Source: Acidimicrobiaceae bacterium (GTDB taxonomy: Bacteria; Actinomycetota; Acidimicrobiia; Acidimicrobiales; Aldehydirespiratoraceae). Taken from it: DNA of 64,000 bases. The position numbers and the translations under genes are program-made. Shown here piece by piece: positions 47,099 to 59,468 of this stretch. Every line of letters starts with the position of its first letter. The stretch's first letter is position 1. Under the pieces are notes generated by a model that had not been told where the DNA came from, ran no database searches, and saw nothing but the letters and a program-made list of their open reading frames with translations. The stretch lies in NCBI GenBank assembly GCA_026706815.1, contig JAPOYA010000001.1:1-64000 (forward strand), given 5' to 3'.

Positions 47099-48307
47099 GG
47101 TCACGAGCATTGTGCCGGCGATCGGGCCGCCGCCGTTGGCGACCACGGCGACTTCGGGTTCGCCTGACACCTGGCGCTCGCCGCCCTGGCCGCGCAACTG
47201 AACACAGGCTTCGTGCAGCAGCCCGAAACCGTGCAGTCTGCCGGCGGAGAGCTGGCCGCCGGCGGTGTTCAGCGGGAGTTCGCCGTCCAGAGAGATCCGG
47301 TGCCCGCCTTCGAGGTAGTTCTTCGCTTCGCCGATGGCGCAGAACCCCAGGGCTTCGATGGCCATGAGCGTGATGATGCTGAACCCGTCGTACAGCTGGG
47401 CGGTGTCGACGTCGGCGCGGGTCAACTCGGTGCGCGCCCACATGGCGTCGGCTGCTGCGCGCAGCGGGGACTCCTCCATGTCGGGACGTTGATCCCACGA
47501 CGGACGCCCGTGCAGCGCGGTGCCGACTGCGTTGATCCCGACCGCTGTGTTGGGCACGTCGGGCGCGTAGTCGCGGTGCGACACGATGAACGCGGTCGAT
47601 CCGTCGACTGGAACGTCGCAGTCGAACAGGCACAACGGTGTGCTGATCATGCGGGCAGCGAGGTAGTCGTCCATGGACATCGGGTCGCGGAAGATCGCCT
47701 TGGGGTTGAGTCCGGCGTTGCGCCGGTTGTTGACCGCGATCTCGCCCAGCGTCTCTCGGGTCGTGCCGTAGGTGTGGAAATGGCGCTGCGCGTTCATCGC
47801 CAGCCAGTTGGCGGCTGAGACGGCCCCGAAGGGGAGCAGATACTGGAGGCTCCCGGCCATTCGAGCCCTGCCGCCCCCGGCGCCGCCCATGCCTTGCCGC
47901 CCTCCAGAGCCTTGAGCGGTGGACTCCCACACGGTTCGGTAGACCAGCACGTGTCGGGCCAAGCCTGTCGTCACAGCCATAGCGGCATTGATCACGGCTT
48001 GGATCTGAGCGGGGCCCTCATGCCCGCCGCTGTGCCAGTTCAGGTCGAGGCGCAGAGTGTCCTGCACGGCATCGGTGCCCGGTCCGCCAAAACCCGGGTT
48101 GAGTCCGTCCATGACGCCTCCCGGATAGGTGGAGAGACCGTCGATGTCGTTCAGCGTCAGTCCGGCGTCGGCTGCCGCGGCGAGGCACGCTTCGACGGTG
48201 AGGCTCATGGCGGTTCGGCCCAGCCGTCGCCCCACTTCGGACTGGCCGATGCCGGAGATGACGGCATCTCGTTCGCTGCGGCGCCGATGCTCGGCGCGCC
48301 CGGTCAT
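47084..48307 (-). CDS. Thiolase-like / lipid-transfer protein family
   Basis: DAVISGIGQSEVGRRLGRTAMSLTVEACLAAAADAGLTLNDIDGLSTYPG; LPLNTAGGQLSAGRLHGFGLLHEACVQLRG. Confidence 0.88.
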   Translation of the reverse strand: MTGRAEHRRRSERDAVISGIGQSEVGRRLGRTAMSLTVEACLAAAADAGLTLNDIDGLSTYPGGVMDGLNPGFGGPGTDAVQDTLRLDLNWHSGGHEGPAQIQAVINAAMAVTTGLARHVLVYRTVWESTAQGSGGRQGMGGAGGGRARMAGSLQYLLPFGAVSAANWLAMNAQRHFHTYGTTRETLGEIAVNNRRNAGLNPKAIFRDPMSMDDYLAARMISTPLCLFDCDVPVDGSTAFIVSHRDYAPDVPNTAVGINAVGTALHGRPSWDQRPDMEESPLRAAADAMWARTELTRADVDTAQLYDGFSIITLMAIEALGFCAIGEAKNYLEGGHRISLDGELPLNTAGGQLSAGRLHGFGLLHEACVQLRGQGGERQVSGEPEVAVVANGGGPIAGTMLVTRGVS

Positions 48308-48738
48308 CGGATCTCCCGGAACTGGGGCAGCCAGACGTCGTCACAGCGGACAAAGAACACTTCGACGGGCATGCCGATTGCAACATCGTCGGGGTCGGTT
48401 CCGACGAGGTTGCTGGTGATGCGCAACGGCTGTGCGGCACTGCCCTCCTCGAGATCGACGAGGACCACGCAATACGGTCCGATGTCGCCGAACCATGGCT
48501 GGTGGTTGACGGTGAACGAGTAGATCGTGCCCCGTCCGCTGACGACGGTCGGCTCCACCGAACTGCTGTGGCAGGAAGAACAGATTCCGGTTGGAGGATG
48601 GATCCAGGCGCCGCAATCGGTGCAGCGTTCGATGCAAAGCCTGCCTTCCTCTCCCGACGTCCAGAATCGCCGGTTCTGACGGTCGACCGTGGGAAGCACC
48701 CGCACGGGAAAAATGTCCTCCATCACATGGCCCTCCAT
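48304..48738 (-). CDS. DUF35 OB-fold / zinc-ribbon acyl-CoA-associated protein
   Basis: CTDCGAWIHPPTGICSSCHSSSVEPTVVSGRGTIYSFTVNHQPW; coupled to the thiolase-like gene. Confidence 0.88.
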   Translation of the reverse strand: MEGHVMEDIFPVRVLPTVDRQNRRFWTSGEEGRLCIERCTDCGAWIHPPTGICSSCHSSSVEPTVVSGRGTIYSFTVNHQPWFGDIGPYCVVLVDLEEGSAAQPLRITSNLVGTDPDDVAIGMPVEVFFVRCDDVWLPQFREIR

Positions 48739-48881
48739 ATGGCCCTCCGCTCTCGGCCCTCAGGCGTCTCACGCACGGGTATGTCCCAGATCATGGCGTC
48801 CTGCACGCAACCGGCCCTGCACGACCGGCCCTGCACGCAACCGGCAACGGGGGATCGGTGGCAGCGCAGCGGGATTGATCG

Positions 48882-50585
<1,704 letters not shown>

Positions 50586-50594
50586 GGCGGCGGC

Positions 50595-53500
50595 TCAGAA
50601 GCTGAGAGCCGTGCGCAGAAGCTCGGCGTGCTCCTGCGCGTGAACCCTGGCGCTTCCACAAGCCGGGCTGCCGGACTCGAAGCGGCTGACCCGTCGGATT
50701 GAATGCGTGTTCTCGTGTGCCTCGTACAGGCGGCCTTTGATGGCGTTCCAGGGACCCATGTTCTCCGGTTCCTCCTGGAGCCACACAAGTTCCGACGCGG
50801 CCCCGTACTTGGCGAGTTGCGCAGCGATGGCGTCATAGGGCCAAGGGTAGAGCTGCTCGACGCGGACGATCGCCACGGGTGCTCCCATGCGATCTCGCTG
50901 GGCCATGGCGTCGAAGGCGACTTTGCCGCTCGCCAGGATCACGCGCCTCACCGAGGCGGGGTCGGGTTCTGCGGGATCGCCGAGAACTTCCTCGAAGGTT
51001 CCCGACAGGAGATGGGCCACCGGTGATCGTGAAGACCGTGCGCGCAGCAGGGACTTCGGCGTGAACACGATCAGCGGCACCCGCACGTTCAGCAGCGTCT
51101 GGCGGCGCAGCAGATGGAAGAACTGGGCTGCGGTGGTGGCGTTGCAGATCTGCATGTTGTCTTCTGCGGCGAGCAGCAGAAAGCGCTCGACCCGAGCCGA
51201 GGAGTGCTCCGGTCCCTGCCCCTCGAGGCCGTGGGGGAGCAGCATGACCAAGCCGGTTTCCTGTTCCCATTTGTCCTTGGCGGCGACGATGAACTGGTCG
51301 ATGATGATCTGGGCGCCGTTGGCGAAGTCGCCGAACTGGGCCTCCCACATGACCAGTGCTTCGCGGTTGGCGATCGAGTATCCGTACTCGAAGCCCAGGG
51401 CCGCGTACTCCGACAGCAGTGAGTCGTAGATCCACAGCCGGGTGTCGCCGGTGGCGAGAGTGCGCAGCGGTACATACTCGGCGCTGGTCTCGTAGTCGAC
51501 CAGCGTCGAGTGGCGATGGCTGAACGTGCCGCGGCGCGAGTCCTGGCCGGCCAGGCGGATGCTGCTTCCCTCCAGCAGCAGCGAGCCCATCGCCATCGCC
51601 TCTGCCAGAGCCCAGTCGACTTCGCCCGACGCGAACATCTCATCGCGCTTCTCGAACTGCTGGGCGAGCTTGGGGTGGAGCGTGAACCCGTCGGGCATCA
51701 TCGACAACGCCCGATAGATCCGCTGCACGCTCACATGGTCGATGGAGGTGCGTACGTGGGGCAGCACACCGACTGGTTGTGGCGGTGGTGGCGCCATGGC
51801 ATCCGGATCCGAGGCCATGCCGCGGGTCTCGTCGAGAGCTGACTGCAAGCGTGTCTGAAAGTCCGCCAACGCCTCCTCGGCCTGTGTCGGGGTCAGGTCG
51901 CCGCGCTTGGTGAGCGCCTCGGTGAAGTGGGCCCGCACCGAGGGCCGGGCATCGACTCGGCGGTACATCTCGGGCAGGGTGTAGCTGGGGTCGTCGCCTT
52001 CGTTGTGCCCGTGCCGCCGATAGCAGATCATGTCGATCACCACGTCTTTGTTGAACCGTTGGCGGTATGCGAAAGCCAACCGCGCCACGCGCACGCATGC
52101 CTCGGGGTCGTCGCCGTTGACATGGAATATCGGCGCCTGGATCATCTTGGCGACGTCGGTGGAGTACTCAGAGGAGCGGGCGACGTCGGGAGTCGTTGTG
52201 AAACCGAGTTGGTTGTTGATGATCACATGGATCGTGCCGCCGACCCGGTATCCCCGGATCTGCGAGAGGTTGAGGGTTTCGGCCACCACCCCCTGGCCGG
52301 CGAAGGCTGCGTCGCCGTGGATCAACAGCGGCAGCACGGGGAATCTGCCGTAGCCCCTCTCGGGGTCGATGCTGTCCATCCGGGCCCGCGCCATGCCGAC
52401 GACCACGGGGTCGACGGCTTCGAGGTGGCTCGGGTTGGCCGCCAGTTCCAGGGGGAGCTCGTTGCCGTTGCGGCTGACGAACGCGCCCTTCTGGCCCAGG
52501 TGATATTTGACGTCGCCGGACCCCTGGGTCATCTGCTCGATGTCACCGCCCTCGAACTCGGTGAAGAGTTCTTTGTAGGTCTTGCCGACTATGTTGACCA
52601 GCACGTTCAGACGACCACGGTGGGCCATCCCCATCACCGCGCCGGCCATGTTGCTGTCGGCGGCCGCACCCAGCACTGCGTCGACCAGCGGGATGGTGCT
52701 CTCGGCCCCTTCGATGCCGAAGCGCTTCTGTCCGACGTATTTGGTGCCGAGGAAGGATTCGAGGGCTTCGGCGGCGTTGAGGCGGCTCAGGATATGGCGT
52801 TGCTCGTCGGCCTCGATGCGGGAGTCCGCTCCTTCTAGCTGCTCCTGCATCCAGCGCTTCTCGACCGGGTCCTGGATGTGCATGTACTCGACGCCGACAG
52901 TTCGGCAGTATGCGTCGCGCAGGACTCCCAGAAGGTCGCCCAAGGCCATCTTGGGGGTGTCGCCGACCATCGCATAGATGCCCGTGTCGGTACCCGTCAG
53001 GAACTCGCGGTCGAGGTCCCAGATGGTGAGACCGTAAGTCGCGGGGTCGAGTTCGGCGTGCATCTTCGGCTCTTTGACCTGGAGCGGGTCCAGATCGGCG
53101 ATCAGATGGCCGCGGACCCGGTACATGTTGATCAATTGGTTGACCTTGGCCTGTTTCTCGAGCAGGGATGCTTCACGATCGACGGGGTTGACGTCTCGCC
53201 GCCATTTGACGGCCTCATAGGGGACTTCCAAGGACTGGAAGACTTTGGCGTAGAAATCGTCGCTGCCGAGCAGCAGGTCGTGGACTTTGCGCAGGAACAT
53301 GCCCGACTCGGCGCCCTGGATGATCCGATGGTCGTAGGTGGAGGAGATTGTGACGACTTTCGAAAGCCCGAGGTCGGCCAGAGTGGCCGGGTCTGCTGCC
53401 TCGAATCCGGTGGGATAGGAGATCGAGCCGACCCCGACGATGAGGCCCTGGCCCGGCATCAGTCTGGGCACGGACTGCATCGTGCCGATGGTCCCCGGAT

Positions 53501-54284
53501 TGGTGAGGGTGACGGTTGTGCCGGTGAGGTCGTCGGGGCTGATCTCGTTGTTGCGGACCCGGCGGATGACGTCTTCGTAGCGTGTGGCGAATTCTCGAAA
53601 GTCAAGAGTGTCGGCCTCTTTGATGTTGGCGACCATGAGGGTGCGGGAACCGTCGGATTTGGCGACGTCGACTGCGATGCCGAGTGCCACATGCTTGTTG
53701 CGCACCAGTACGGGCTCGCCTTCGGGACCGTGCTTGAACGAGTTGTTCATCACCGGTAAATCGTCTGCTATCGCTCGTATGACCGCGTATCCGATCAAGT
53801 GCGTGAACGAGATCTTGTCGGCCATTTTCCGCCCGAGGTAGCCGTTGATTATTTTGCGGTTGACCTCTAGGAGCTTCGCGGGGATCTCACGGAAGCTCGT
53901 TGCTGTGGGAACCTCGAGCGACGCCTCCATGTTGGCCACGATCCGAGCCCCGCCTCCTCTGATGATGTTGCTCTCGTTGCTTTTGCCGGGCGCGGCCGGG
54001 GCGGCGTGGGCTGGGCGCGGGGGCGCGGCCGGCGCAGCCGGGGCCTCGGGAGTCACGTCGCTTGCGGTGGTGTCGACGAGGGCCTTGGCTTGTGCTGCCG
54101 GCGCTGTCCGGGTTCCGTTCTCGTTGTCGAATATGACCTGCCATTCATGATCCACCGAAGAGGGGTCTGCATTCCAGCGCGCCCGCATCTCGTCGATGAG
54201 CCAGTCGTTGGGGCCGTGCGGTGGGGAGGCGTCGGTAGTTGTCACGCCGCCATTGTAGACGAGCGTCTGTCGGCGTATCAGCAA
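50595..54284 (-). CDS. kgd: Multifunctional 2-oxoglutarate dehydrogenase E1 / E2-like fusion
   Basis: E2-like N-terminal catalytic region (SFREIPAKLLEVNRKIINGYL...GTIGTMQSVPRLMPGQGLIVGVGSI) fused to E1 (GMAHRGRLNVLVNIVGKTYKELFTEFEG). Confidence 0.93.
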   Translation of the reverse strand: MLIRRQTLVYNGGVTTTDASPPHGPNDWLIDEMRARWNADPSSVDHEWQVIFDNENGTRTAPAAQAKALVDTTASDVTPEAPAAPAAPPRPAHAAPAAPGKSNESNIIRGGGARIVANMEASLEVPTATSFREIPAKLLEVNRKIINGYLGRKMADKISFTHLIGYAVIRAIADDLPVMNNSFKHGPEGEPVLVRNKHVALGIAVDVAKSDGSRTLMVANIKEADTLDFREFATRYEDVIRRVRNNEISPDDLTGTTVTLTNPGTIGTMQSVPRLMPGQGLIVGVGSISYPTGFEAADPATLADLGLSKVVTISSTYDHRIIQGAESGMFLRKVHDLLLGSDDFYAKVFQSLEVPYEAVKWRRDVNPVDREASLLEKQAKVNQLINMYRVRGHLIADLDPLQVKEPKMHAELDPATYGLTIWDLDREFLTGTDTGIYAMVGDTPKMALGDLLGVLRDAYCRTVGVEYMHIQDPVEKRWMQEQLEGADSRIEADEQRHILSRLNAAEALESFLGTKYVGQKRFGIEGAESTIPLVDAVLGAAADSNMAGAVMGMAHRGRLNVLVNIVGKTYKELFTEFEGGDIEQMTQGSGDVKYHLGQKGAFVSRNGNELPLELAANPSHLEAVDPVVVGMARARMDSIDPERGYGRFPVLPLLIHGDAAFAGQGVVAETLNLSQIRGYRVGGTIHVIINNQLGFTTTPDVARSSEYSTDVAKMIQAPIFHVNGDDPEACVRVARLAFAYRQRFNKDVVIDMICYRRHGHNEGDDPSYTLPEMYRRVDARPSVRAHFTEALTKRGDLTPTQAEEALADFQTRLQSALDETRGMASDPDAMAPPPPQPVGVLPHVRTSIDHVSVQRIYRALSMMPDGFTLHPKLAQQFEKRDEMFASGEVDWALAEAMAMGSLLLEGSSIRLAGQDSRRGTFSHRHSTLVDYETSAEYVPLRTLATGDTRLWIYDSLLSEYAALGFEYGYSIANREALVMWEAQFGDFANGAQIIIDQFIVAAKDKWEQETGLVMLLPHGLEGQGPEHSSARVERFLLLAAEDNMQICNATTAAQFFHLLRRQTLLNVRVPLIVFTPKSLLRARSSRSPVAHLLSGTFEEVLGDPAEPDPASVRRVILASGKVAFDAMAQRDRMGAPVAIVRVEQLYPWPYDAIAAQLAKYGAASELVWLQEEPENMGPWNAIKGRLYEAHENTHSIRRVSRFESGSPACGSARVHAQEHAELLRTALSF

Positions 54285-54330
54285 GACGCATCAGCAAGTG
54301 CATCAGCAAGACATTGAGGCAAGACATTGA
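54277..54330. repeat. Degenerate 11-13-nt tandem repeats (atcagcaagac / attgaggcaagac) at the kgd 5' end
   Basis: atcagcaagacgc-atcagcaagtgc-atcagcaagac-attgaggcaagac-attga. Confidence 0.8.
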
Positions 54331-54380
54331 ACGGCCCTGACAATCTCGACACATCGTGTCCGCGCACTAGGATCGCAAGG

Positions 54381-55163
54381 GTGCGGATTGCCACGTGGAA
54401 CGTGAACTCCCTGAAAGCCCGGCTCGGGCGAGTCGAGCGCTGGCTCGAGATGTTCGAGCCGGACGTGCTGTGCCTGCAGGAGACCAAGCTGGCCGACGAT
54501 GCGTTTCCGGCAGCGGCCTTCGCAGCACTCGGCTACGAAAGCCTCCATCACGGCGAGGGGCGCTGGAACGGCGTCGCGATCCTCTCGCGATTGGGAATCG
54601 AGGATCCGATCGCTGGATTCGGCGACGGTCGGCAACGAGACGTCGATGCCCGTATCGCCTGGGCGACCTGCGGCGGCGTTCGGATCGCCTCCTGCTATGT
54701 GCCCAACGGCCGGGCGCTCGACCACGACCACTACCAGTACAAGCTCGCCTGGCTCGACCGGTTGGCAGCCGATCTCGACGGTCAATGCGTCCCCGGCGAC
54801 GACGTCGTCGTCTGCGGTGACTTCAATGTCGCCCCCGAAGATCGAGACGTCTATGACCCGGCCGAGTTCACCGCCCAGACCCACACCAGCGAGCCGGAGC
54901 GCGCAAGGATCGCCGCGCTCCAAGAGTGGGGTCTCGTGGATGTTTTCCGCGAGCACCACAGTGATGGTCGTCTCTACTCGTGGTGGGACTACCGCGGCGG
55001 CAACTTCCACAAGAAGAAGGGCATGCGCATCGACCTGTTGATGACCTCGCGCTCTGTGGCCGACACGACGGACGTGGCTTTGATCGACCGGAATGAGCGC
55101 AAGGGTCCCAAAGATGATCCCCCGAGCGACCATGCGCCCGTGCTGATCGACGGGAACCGCTAG
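54381..55163 (+). CDS. xth: Exodeoxyribonuclease III (GTG start)
   Basis: VRIATWNVNSLKARLGRVERWLEMFEPDVLCLQETKLADDAFP; CGDFNVAPEDRDVYDP; SDHAPVLID. Confidence 0.93.
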   Translation: MRIATWNVNSLKARLGRVERWLEMFEPDVLCLQETKLADDAFPAAAFAALGYESLHHGEGRWNGVAILSRLGIEDPIAGFGDGRQRDVDARIAWATCGGVRIASCYVPNGRALDHDHYQYKLAWLDRLAADLDGQCVPGDDVVVCGDFNVAPEDRDVYDPAEFTAQTHTSEPERARIAALQEWGLVDVFREHHSDGRLYSWWDYRGGNFHKKKGMRIDLLMTSRSVADTTDVALIDRNERKGPKDDPPSDHAPVLIDGNR

Positions 55164-55167
55164 TGCT

Positions 55168-57294
55168 ATGTTGACTCCACTCGACGAGCATCAACTCCTC
55201 GTCTTCTGGACGCAACTGCTGGTCTTGGTATCGGTCGCTCGCCTGTTCGGCGGTTTCATGCGCCGCATCAACCTCCCGTCGGTTATCGGGCAACTGGCTG
55301 CGGGAATCATCGTCGGCCCATCGATTTTCGGGCGTGTCTGGCCGGCCGGCTTCGAGTGGTTCCTTCCCGAAGAGGAGATCTCCTCGGGGGCGCTGCTCGC
55401 GGTCAGTTGGCTGGGGGTGGCCCTTCTGCTGGTCACTGCGGGTTTCGAGACAGACCTGGGCTTGATCAGAAGCCTCGGACGCGCGGCCGCTCTGGTAACC
55501 GGTTTCAGCCTGGTGGCGCCTCTGGTCGGTGGTCTGTTGGTCGGCGTCGCGCTGCCGGACTCCTTCTTGGGCGACGAAGCCGACCGAACCGTGTTCGCCC
55601 TGTTCGTGGCGGCGGCACTGGCGGTCTCGGCTCTGGCGGTGATTGCCAAGATTCTGTCCGAGCTCGGTCTGATGCGCCGCGACTTCGGACAGATCACGGT
55701 CGCTGCGGGTATGGCCAACGACGTCATCGGCTGGGTGATGCTGGCGATCTTCGCCAGCTTCGCGGCTTCCGGCGCGGTCTCGGTCCGAGTGGTGCTCGAA
55801 ACGGTGCTTGGACTCGCCGCCTTTTTGGCGTTGGCGATGACGGTCGGTCAACGGCTCGTCGACAAGGCGTTGCGCTGGGTACGACGCGACGGCGCCAACA
55901 TCGCTGGGGCGATGACCGTGGTGGTGGTCACCATGCTCGTCTACGGAGTCGCCACTCAGGCTCTGGGCATCGAGGCGGTGCTGGGCGCCTTCGTGGCCGG
56001 CGTTGTGCTGCACCGCTCGCGGTTCGGCCAGCCCGAGGTGCTGCATCACATCGAATCGCTCACAACGAGCCTCCTCGCGCCGATCTTCTTCGCCACCGCG
56101 GGAATGCGCGTCGATCTCGGACTCCTCGATTCCGAGGCGCTCATGTGGGTGGGCATCGTGCTTGCGGTGGCGATCGGCGCGAAGTTCGCGGGAGCGTTCG
56201 TCGGGGCTCGCTTGGCCGGCCAGAGCCCGCGGGCCGCGGTGGCACTGGGCGCCGGCCTCAACGCCCGCGGCGCGCTTGAGATTGTGATCGCTTCTGTCGG
56301 GCTTTCGCTCGGCGTGTTCAGCGAGACGGCGTACACAGTGATCGTCATAGTTCCCGTGGTCACCTCGGTGTTCGCGGCGGTGTCGTTGCGCATGGTGGTA
56401 CGCGGTTGGAGGGGCTCTGCTGAAGAACGGGAACGCCTCGATCGGGAGAAGGCCCTCAGCCAGAACCTGGTTGTGAGGTCGTCTCGGATCCTGTTGCCGT
56501 CTCAAGGCGGGCCGGCGTCGATAGCGGCGGCGCAACTCGTGCAGTTCGCCTGGCCTACTGAGGCGCCCGCGACGCTGGTTTCTGTGGTCGACGGTGCTGA
56601 GCAGCCCGACGTCTCGGTACTGGAGGCGGTGCTCAACGAACGCGTGGTCGATCACCGGACGGTGAGCGGCAGCAATGCCGCAGCGGAGATCACCGCCGAG
56701 TCCCGCTTGGGCTACGGAGTGATTGCGGTCGGCGTGGCCACGCGCCATGAGGGCCAGTTGTACTCGCCGATGGTCGACGAAATCCTGTTGAACGCGTCAA
56801 TCCCGGTCGTCATCGTCCGCAGGGCCCGCGGGCTCGACCGTCCTCTTCCCGCTGCCTTCAGCCGGGTGCTCGTCCCGGTCACGGGCACTCGCTCTTCGAG
56901 CGCGGCTCAGGAGGTGGCGTTCAGCGTCGCTGGACAATTGGGCACCGAGGTGCTCCTCACGCATGTGCTCAACCGCAAGTCCCTCGTTCCGCGTGTGCTG
57001 AAACGCCGCACTTCGGAGTTGCATCCGAGCGAAGTGGTCGCCAAGGAGCTGATGGACATTGCCACGCTCCGGGCCGTCGACGCCGGGGTCTGGCCTCGAA
57101 CCTTGATTCCCAGCACGGCGAATGTGCCGTCGGCACTGGTGGGCGTTGCCGAAGACGAAGACTGCGATCTCGTGGTTCTCGGCGCCCAGTTGCGCAACGT
57201 CGACGGTCGTCCGTTCCTGGGTCCCACGGTGGAGACGGTGCTTGAGCAATCCGATGCCAACGTCGCGGTGGTCGCCCTCCCGCGCCGCGACTAG
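55168..57294 (+). CDS. Cation:proton antiporter (Kef/NhaP-like) with C-terminal UspA-like domains
   Basis: INLPSVIGQLAAGIIVGPSIFG; AVLGAFVAGVVLHRSRF; C-term SRVLVPVTGTRSSSAAQEVAFSVAGQL. Confidence 0.85.
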   Translation: MLTPLDEHQLLVFWTQLLVLVSVARLFGGFMRRINLPSVIGQLAAGIIVGPSIFGRVWPAGFEWFLPEEEISSGALLAVSWLGVALLLVTAGFETDLGLIRSLGRAAALVTGFSLVAPLVGGLLVGVALPDSFLGDEADRTVFALFVAAALAVSALAVIAKILSELGLMRRDFGQITVAAGMANDVIGWVMLAIFASFAASGAVSVRVVLETVLGLAAFLALAMTVGQRLVDKALRWVRRDGANIAGAMTVVVVTMLVYGVATQALGIEAVLGAFVAGVVLHRSRFGQPEVLHHIESLTTSLLAPIFFATAGMRVDLGLLDSEALMWVGIVLAVAIGAKFAGAFVGARLAGQSPRAAVALGAGLNARGALEIVIASVGLSLGVFSETAYTVIVIVPVVTSVFAAVSLRMVVRGWRGSAEERERLDREKALSQNLVVRSSRILLPSQGGPASIAAAQLVQFAWPTEAPATLVSVVDGAEQPDVSVLEAVLNERVVDHRTVSGSNAAAEITAESRLGYGVIAVGVATRHEGQLYSPMVDEILLNASIPVVIVRRARGLDRPLPAAFSRVLVPVTGTRSSSAAQEVAFSVAGQLGTEVLLTHVLNRKSLVPRVLKRRTSELHPSEVVAKELMDIATLRAVDAGVWPRTLIPSTANVPSALVGVAEDEDCDLVVLGAQLRNVDGRPFLGPTVETVLEQSDANVAVVALPRRD

Positions 57295-57420
57295 CGCGTT
57301 TGTTGTTGCCGGGCGTGGCCGGAGCCGACTTGTCGGGTGTGACCGGAAAACGGGACGCGGGGGAGAGAGGAGAGAGAACCCCGCGCCCCGCTGCGGCATC
57401 CTAGCCGCGACCTAGCCGGG

Positions 57421-59367
57421 TCAGGAGGTCGATGAATGGATGATTTCCAGGATGCGGGGGCCGAAGCGGCGGGCCATGTTGGGACCGATGATGGCGGCGA
57501 GTTCCGCATTGGTGGACGGTTCCTGCTCGGCTATGCGGCGCAACGTGCTGTCGTGCAATACCGACCGAGGCGTGATCCGGGCAGTCTTGGCGACACCCTC
57601 GCGCCAATGCCGCAGTTCGGTCAGGAGTTCTCTGGTGCGGTCGCCCGGCTCGCCGGGGGAGCTCGGCTCTTCCAAGCGCTCGAGCAATTCGACAACCTCG
57701 TCAGGTGGGCCCACCGGGTCTTGGGACTTGTCGGCTGCGAAGGCCTCCAACCAGGGAGAGGGGGCTCGCTCGACGAGTGCGCCTCCCACCATTCGGCTTG
57801 AACACCACATGACGTGGAGCTCCTGGCGGGCTCTGGTGGCCGCGACATAGAGCAAACGCTGCTCCTCTTGGCGTGCGGCTTGCGAGCGGGCATAAGCCAC
57901 CGGAACCAACCCGTCCTCAATGCCGACTAGATGAACCACGGGCCACTCAAGTCCCTTGGCAGCGTGGAACGTGCAGAGTTCGACAGCATCCACAGCCGCT
58001 CCGACACGATCATCACTGCGCAACGACGCCGTGAAATCGGCGACCGTGGAGCTCGGCTCAAGCACAAGATGATCCTGTGCCAGGCCGATGAGCGTCTCGA
58101 CCGAGCCGACCTGCTCGGGATCGAGGCCCCGGTCCTGTTCACGCATTCGCTCGTCGGCCAGGACCGTGGAGAGCGCGGCATCGTTGGGCCAGCGGCTCAA
58201 CACGTCGACGATCTCGGGGCGACGCAGCACACCGTTGTCACGAGTTCGAGTCGGCACTCCCGAAGCCTTCAGCTGCGCTTGCAGAACCGGCAGCTGAGCG
58301 TTGGTGCGGGCCAGCACCGCCTGGTCCCGCCATGGCCTGCCCGCCTGGCGTCGGGCACGCACGGCTCGGGCCAACGCCGAGCCCTCGTCGTCACCGGCAG
58401 TCGCGGTCACAGTGGGCGGGTCGCCAGAGACCCGAGCGGCGGGTTGCGGTTCGCGCAGCAGCACCCGGGCAGCGGCGCTGAGCACTTCCGGGGTCGAGCG
58501 AAAGTTGGTCCGCAGCTTCACCACGGCGATTCCGGGAAAGTGCTGGCCGACGCGGCCGATGAAATCCGGATCGGCCCCGTTCCAGCCATATATGGCCTGG
58601 TCTGGGTCACCCACCAGAGCGAGCGACGACTGGGGGCCGAGCCACGCCCGCAAGACCGCGAACTGAAGGGGATTGACATCTTGGAACTCGTCGACGAACA
58701 GGTGCTGGTAGTACCAGCGTTGAGCGTCGGCGAACGCCTTCTGCCGGGTCAATACGGCATGGCAGAGAGCCAGCACATCGTCGAAGTCGATGACCCGGCG
58801 TGTTCGCTTGGCCTCCTGGTAGGCGCCATAAGCCGATGCGGTGAAATCGGCGCTCTGCGGGGGTCGGCGCCGGGCCCGGCCGGCTTCATCGGCGTAGCGC
58901 TCCGGGGTGATCAACCGGGCTCGAGCCCAGCCGATTTCGGTGTTGAGAGCCGCGATGGCCGCCTGCTCGAGGTTCGGGTTCGACTTCGCCAACAACGAGA
59001 ATCGGCTTGCCGAGAGCTTCATATGAGATTGTTCGCAGTGATCCCAGTAGCGCCGCAGCAACGCCAGAGCCGCCGAGTGGAAGGTCCCGGCCGCCACTTC
59101 CTCCCGCATCCCCAGGGTTCGCAGCCTCGACCGCAGCTCGGACGCGGCCCGCCGGGTGAAAGTCAGTACCAGAACGCGACGAGGGTCGATGTTGCCTTGC
59201 GCCGACTGCCAGGCCACTCGACGAGTCAGCACCCGGGTCTTGCCGGATCCTGCGCCCGCCATAATGCAGAGCGGTGAGGCGGAGGTGGTCACCGCGTCGC
59301 GTTGCTCTTCGGTCAACCCCGCCAGCAGCGTTTCGGCGGGGTCAAAAGAGTGGTCCGGCGCGATCAT
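57421..59367 (-). CDS. UvrD/PcrA-type ATP-dependent DNA helicase with HRDC-like C-terminus
   Basis: GLTEEQRDAVTTSASPLCIMAGAGSGKTRVLTRRVAW; VDEFQDVNPLQFAVLRAWL; GDPDQAIYGWNGAD. Confidence 0.93.
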   Translation of the reverse strand: MIAPDHSFDPAETLLAGLTEEQRDAVTTSASPLCIMAGAGSGKTRVLTRRVAWQSAQGNIDPRRVLVLTFTRRAASELRSRLRTLGMREEVAAGTFHSAALALLRRYWDHCEQSHMKLSASRFSLLAKSNPNLEQAAIAALNTEIGWARARLITPERYADEAGRARRRPPQSADFTASAYGAYQEAKRTRRVIDFDDVLALCHAVLTRQKAFADAQRWYYQHLFVDEFQDVNPLQFAVLRAWLGPQSSLALVGDPDQAIYGWNGADPDFIGRVGQHFPGIAVVKLRTNFRSTPEVLSAAARVLLREPQPAARVSGDPPTVTATAGDDEGSALARAVRARRQAGRPWRDQAVLARTNAQLPVLQAQLKASGVPTRTRDNGVLRRPEIVDVLSRWPNDAALSTVLADERMREQDRGLDPEQVGSVETLIGLAQDHLVLEPSSTVADFTASLRSDDRVGAAVDAVELCTFHAAKGLEWPVVHLVGIEDGLVPVAYARSQAARQEEQRLLYVAATRARQELHVMWCSSRMVGGALVERAPSPWLEAFAADKSQDPVGPPDEVVELLERLEEPSSPGEPGDRTRELLTELRHWREGVAKTARITPRSVLHDSTLRRIAEQEPSTNAELAAIIGPNMARRFGPRILEIIHSSTS

Positions 59368-59468
59368 TCCCGCACCTTAGAACGCGCGCAAATAAGTGAG
59401 AGCTTTCGAGCAGCAATGCGTTATCCCCCGCTCTTTGTTCGCTTCGCTCACAGGGCCGCTCGGGCCAC

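Noticed and set aside
46083-47930. Long antisense ORF (615 aa) opposite the alpha/beta hydrolase and thiolase genes
   Set aside because: Arg/Pro/His-rich translation typical of GC-rich shadow frames; the opposite strand has clear domain matches.
54868-56748. Long antisense ORF (626 aa) opposite xth and the cation:proton antiporter
   Set aside because: Low-complexity shadow-frame composition; sense-strand genes are unambiguous.
57931-59277. 448-aa + strand ORF opposite the UvrD-like helicase
   Set aside because: Shadow ORF; the helicase on the minus strand has all expected motifs.
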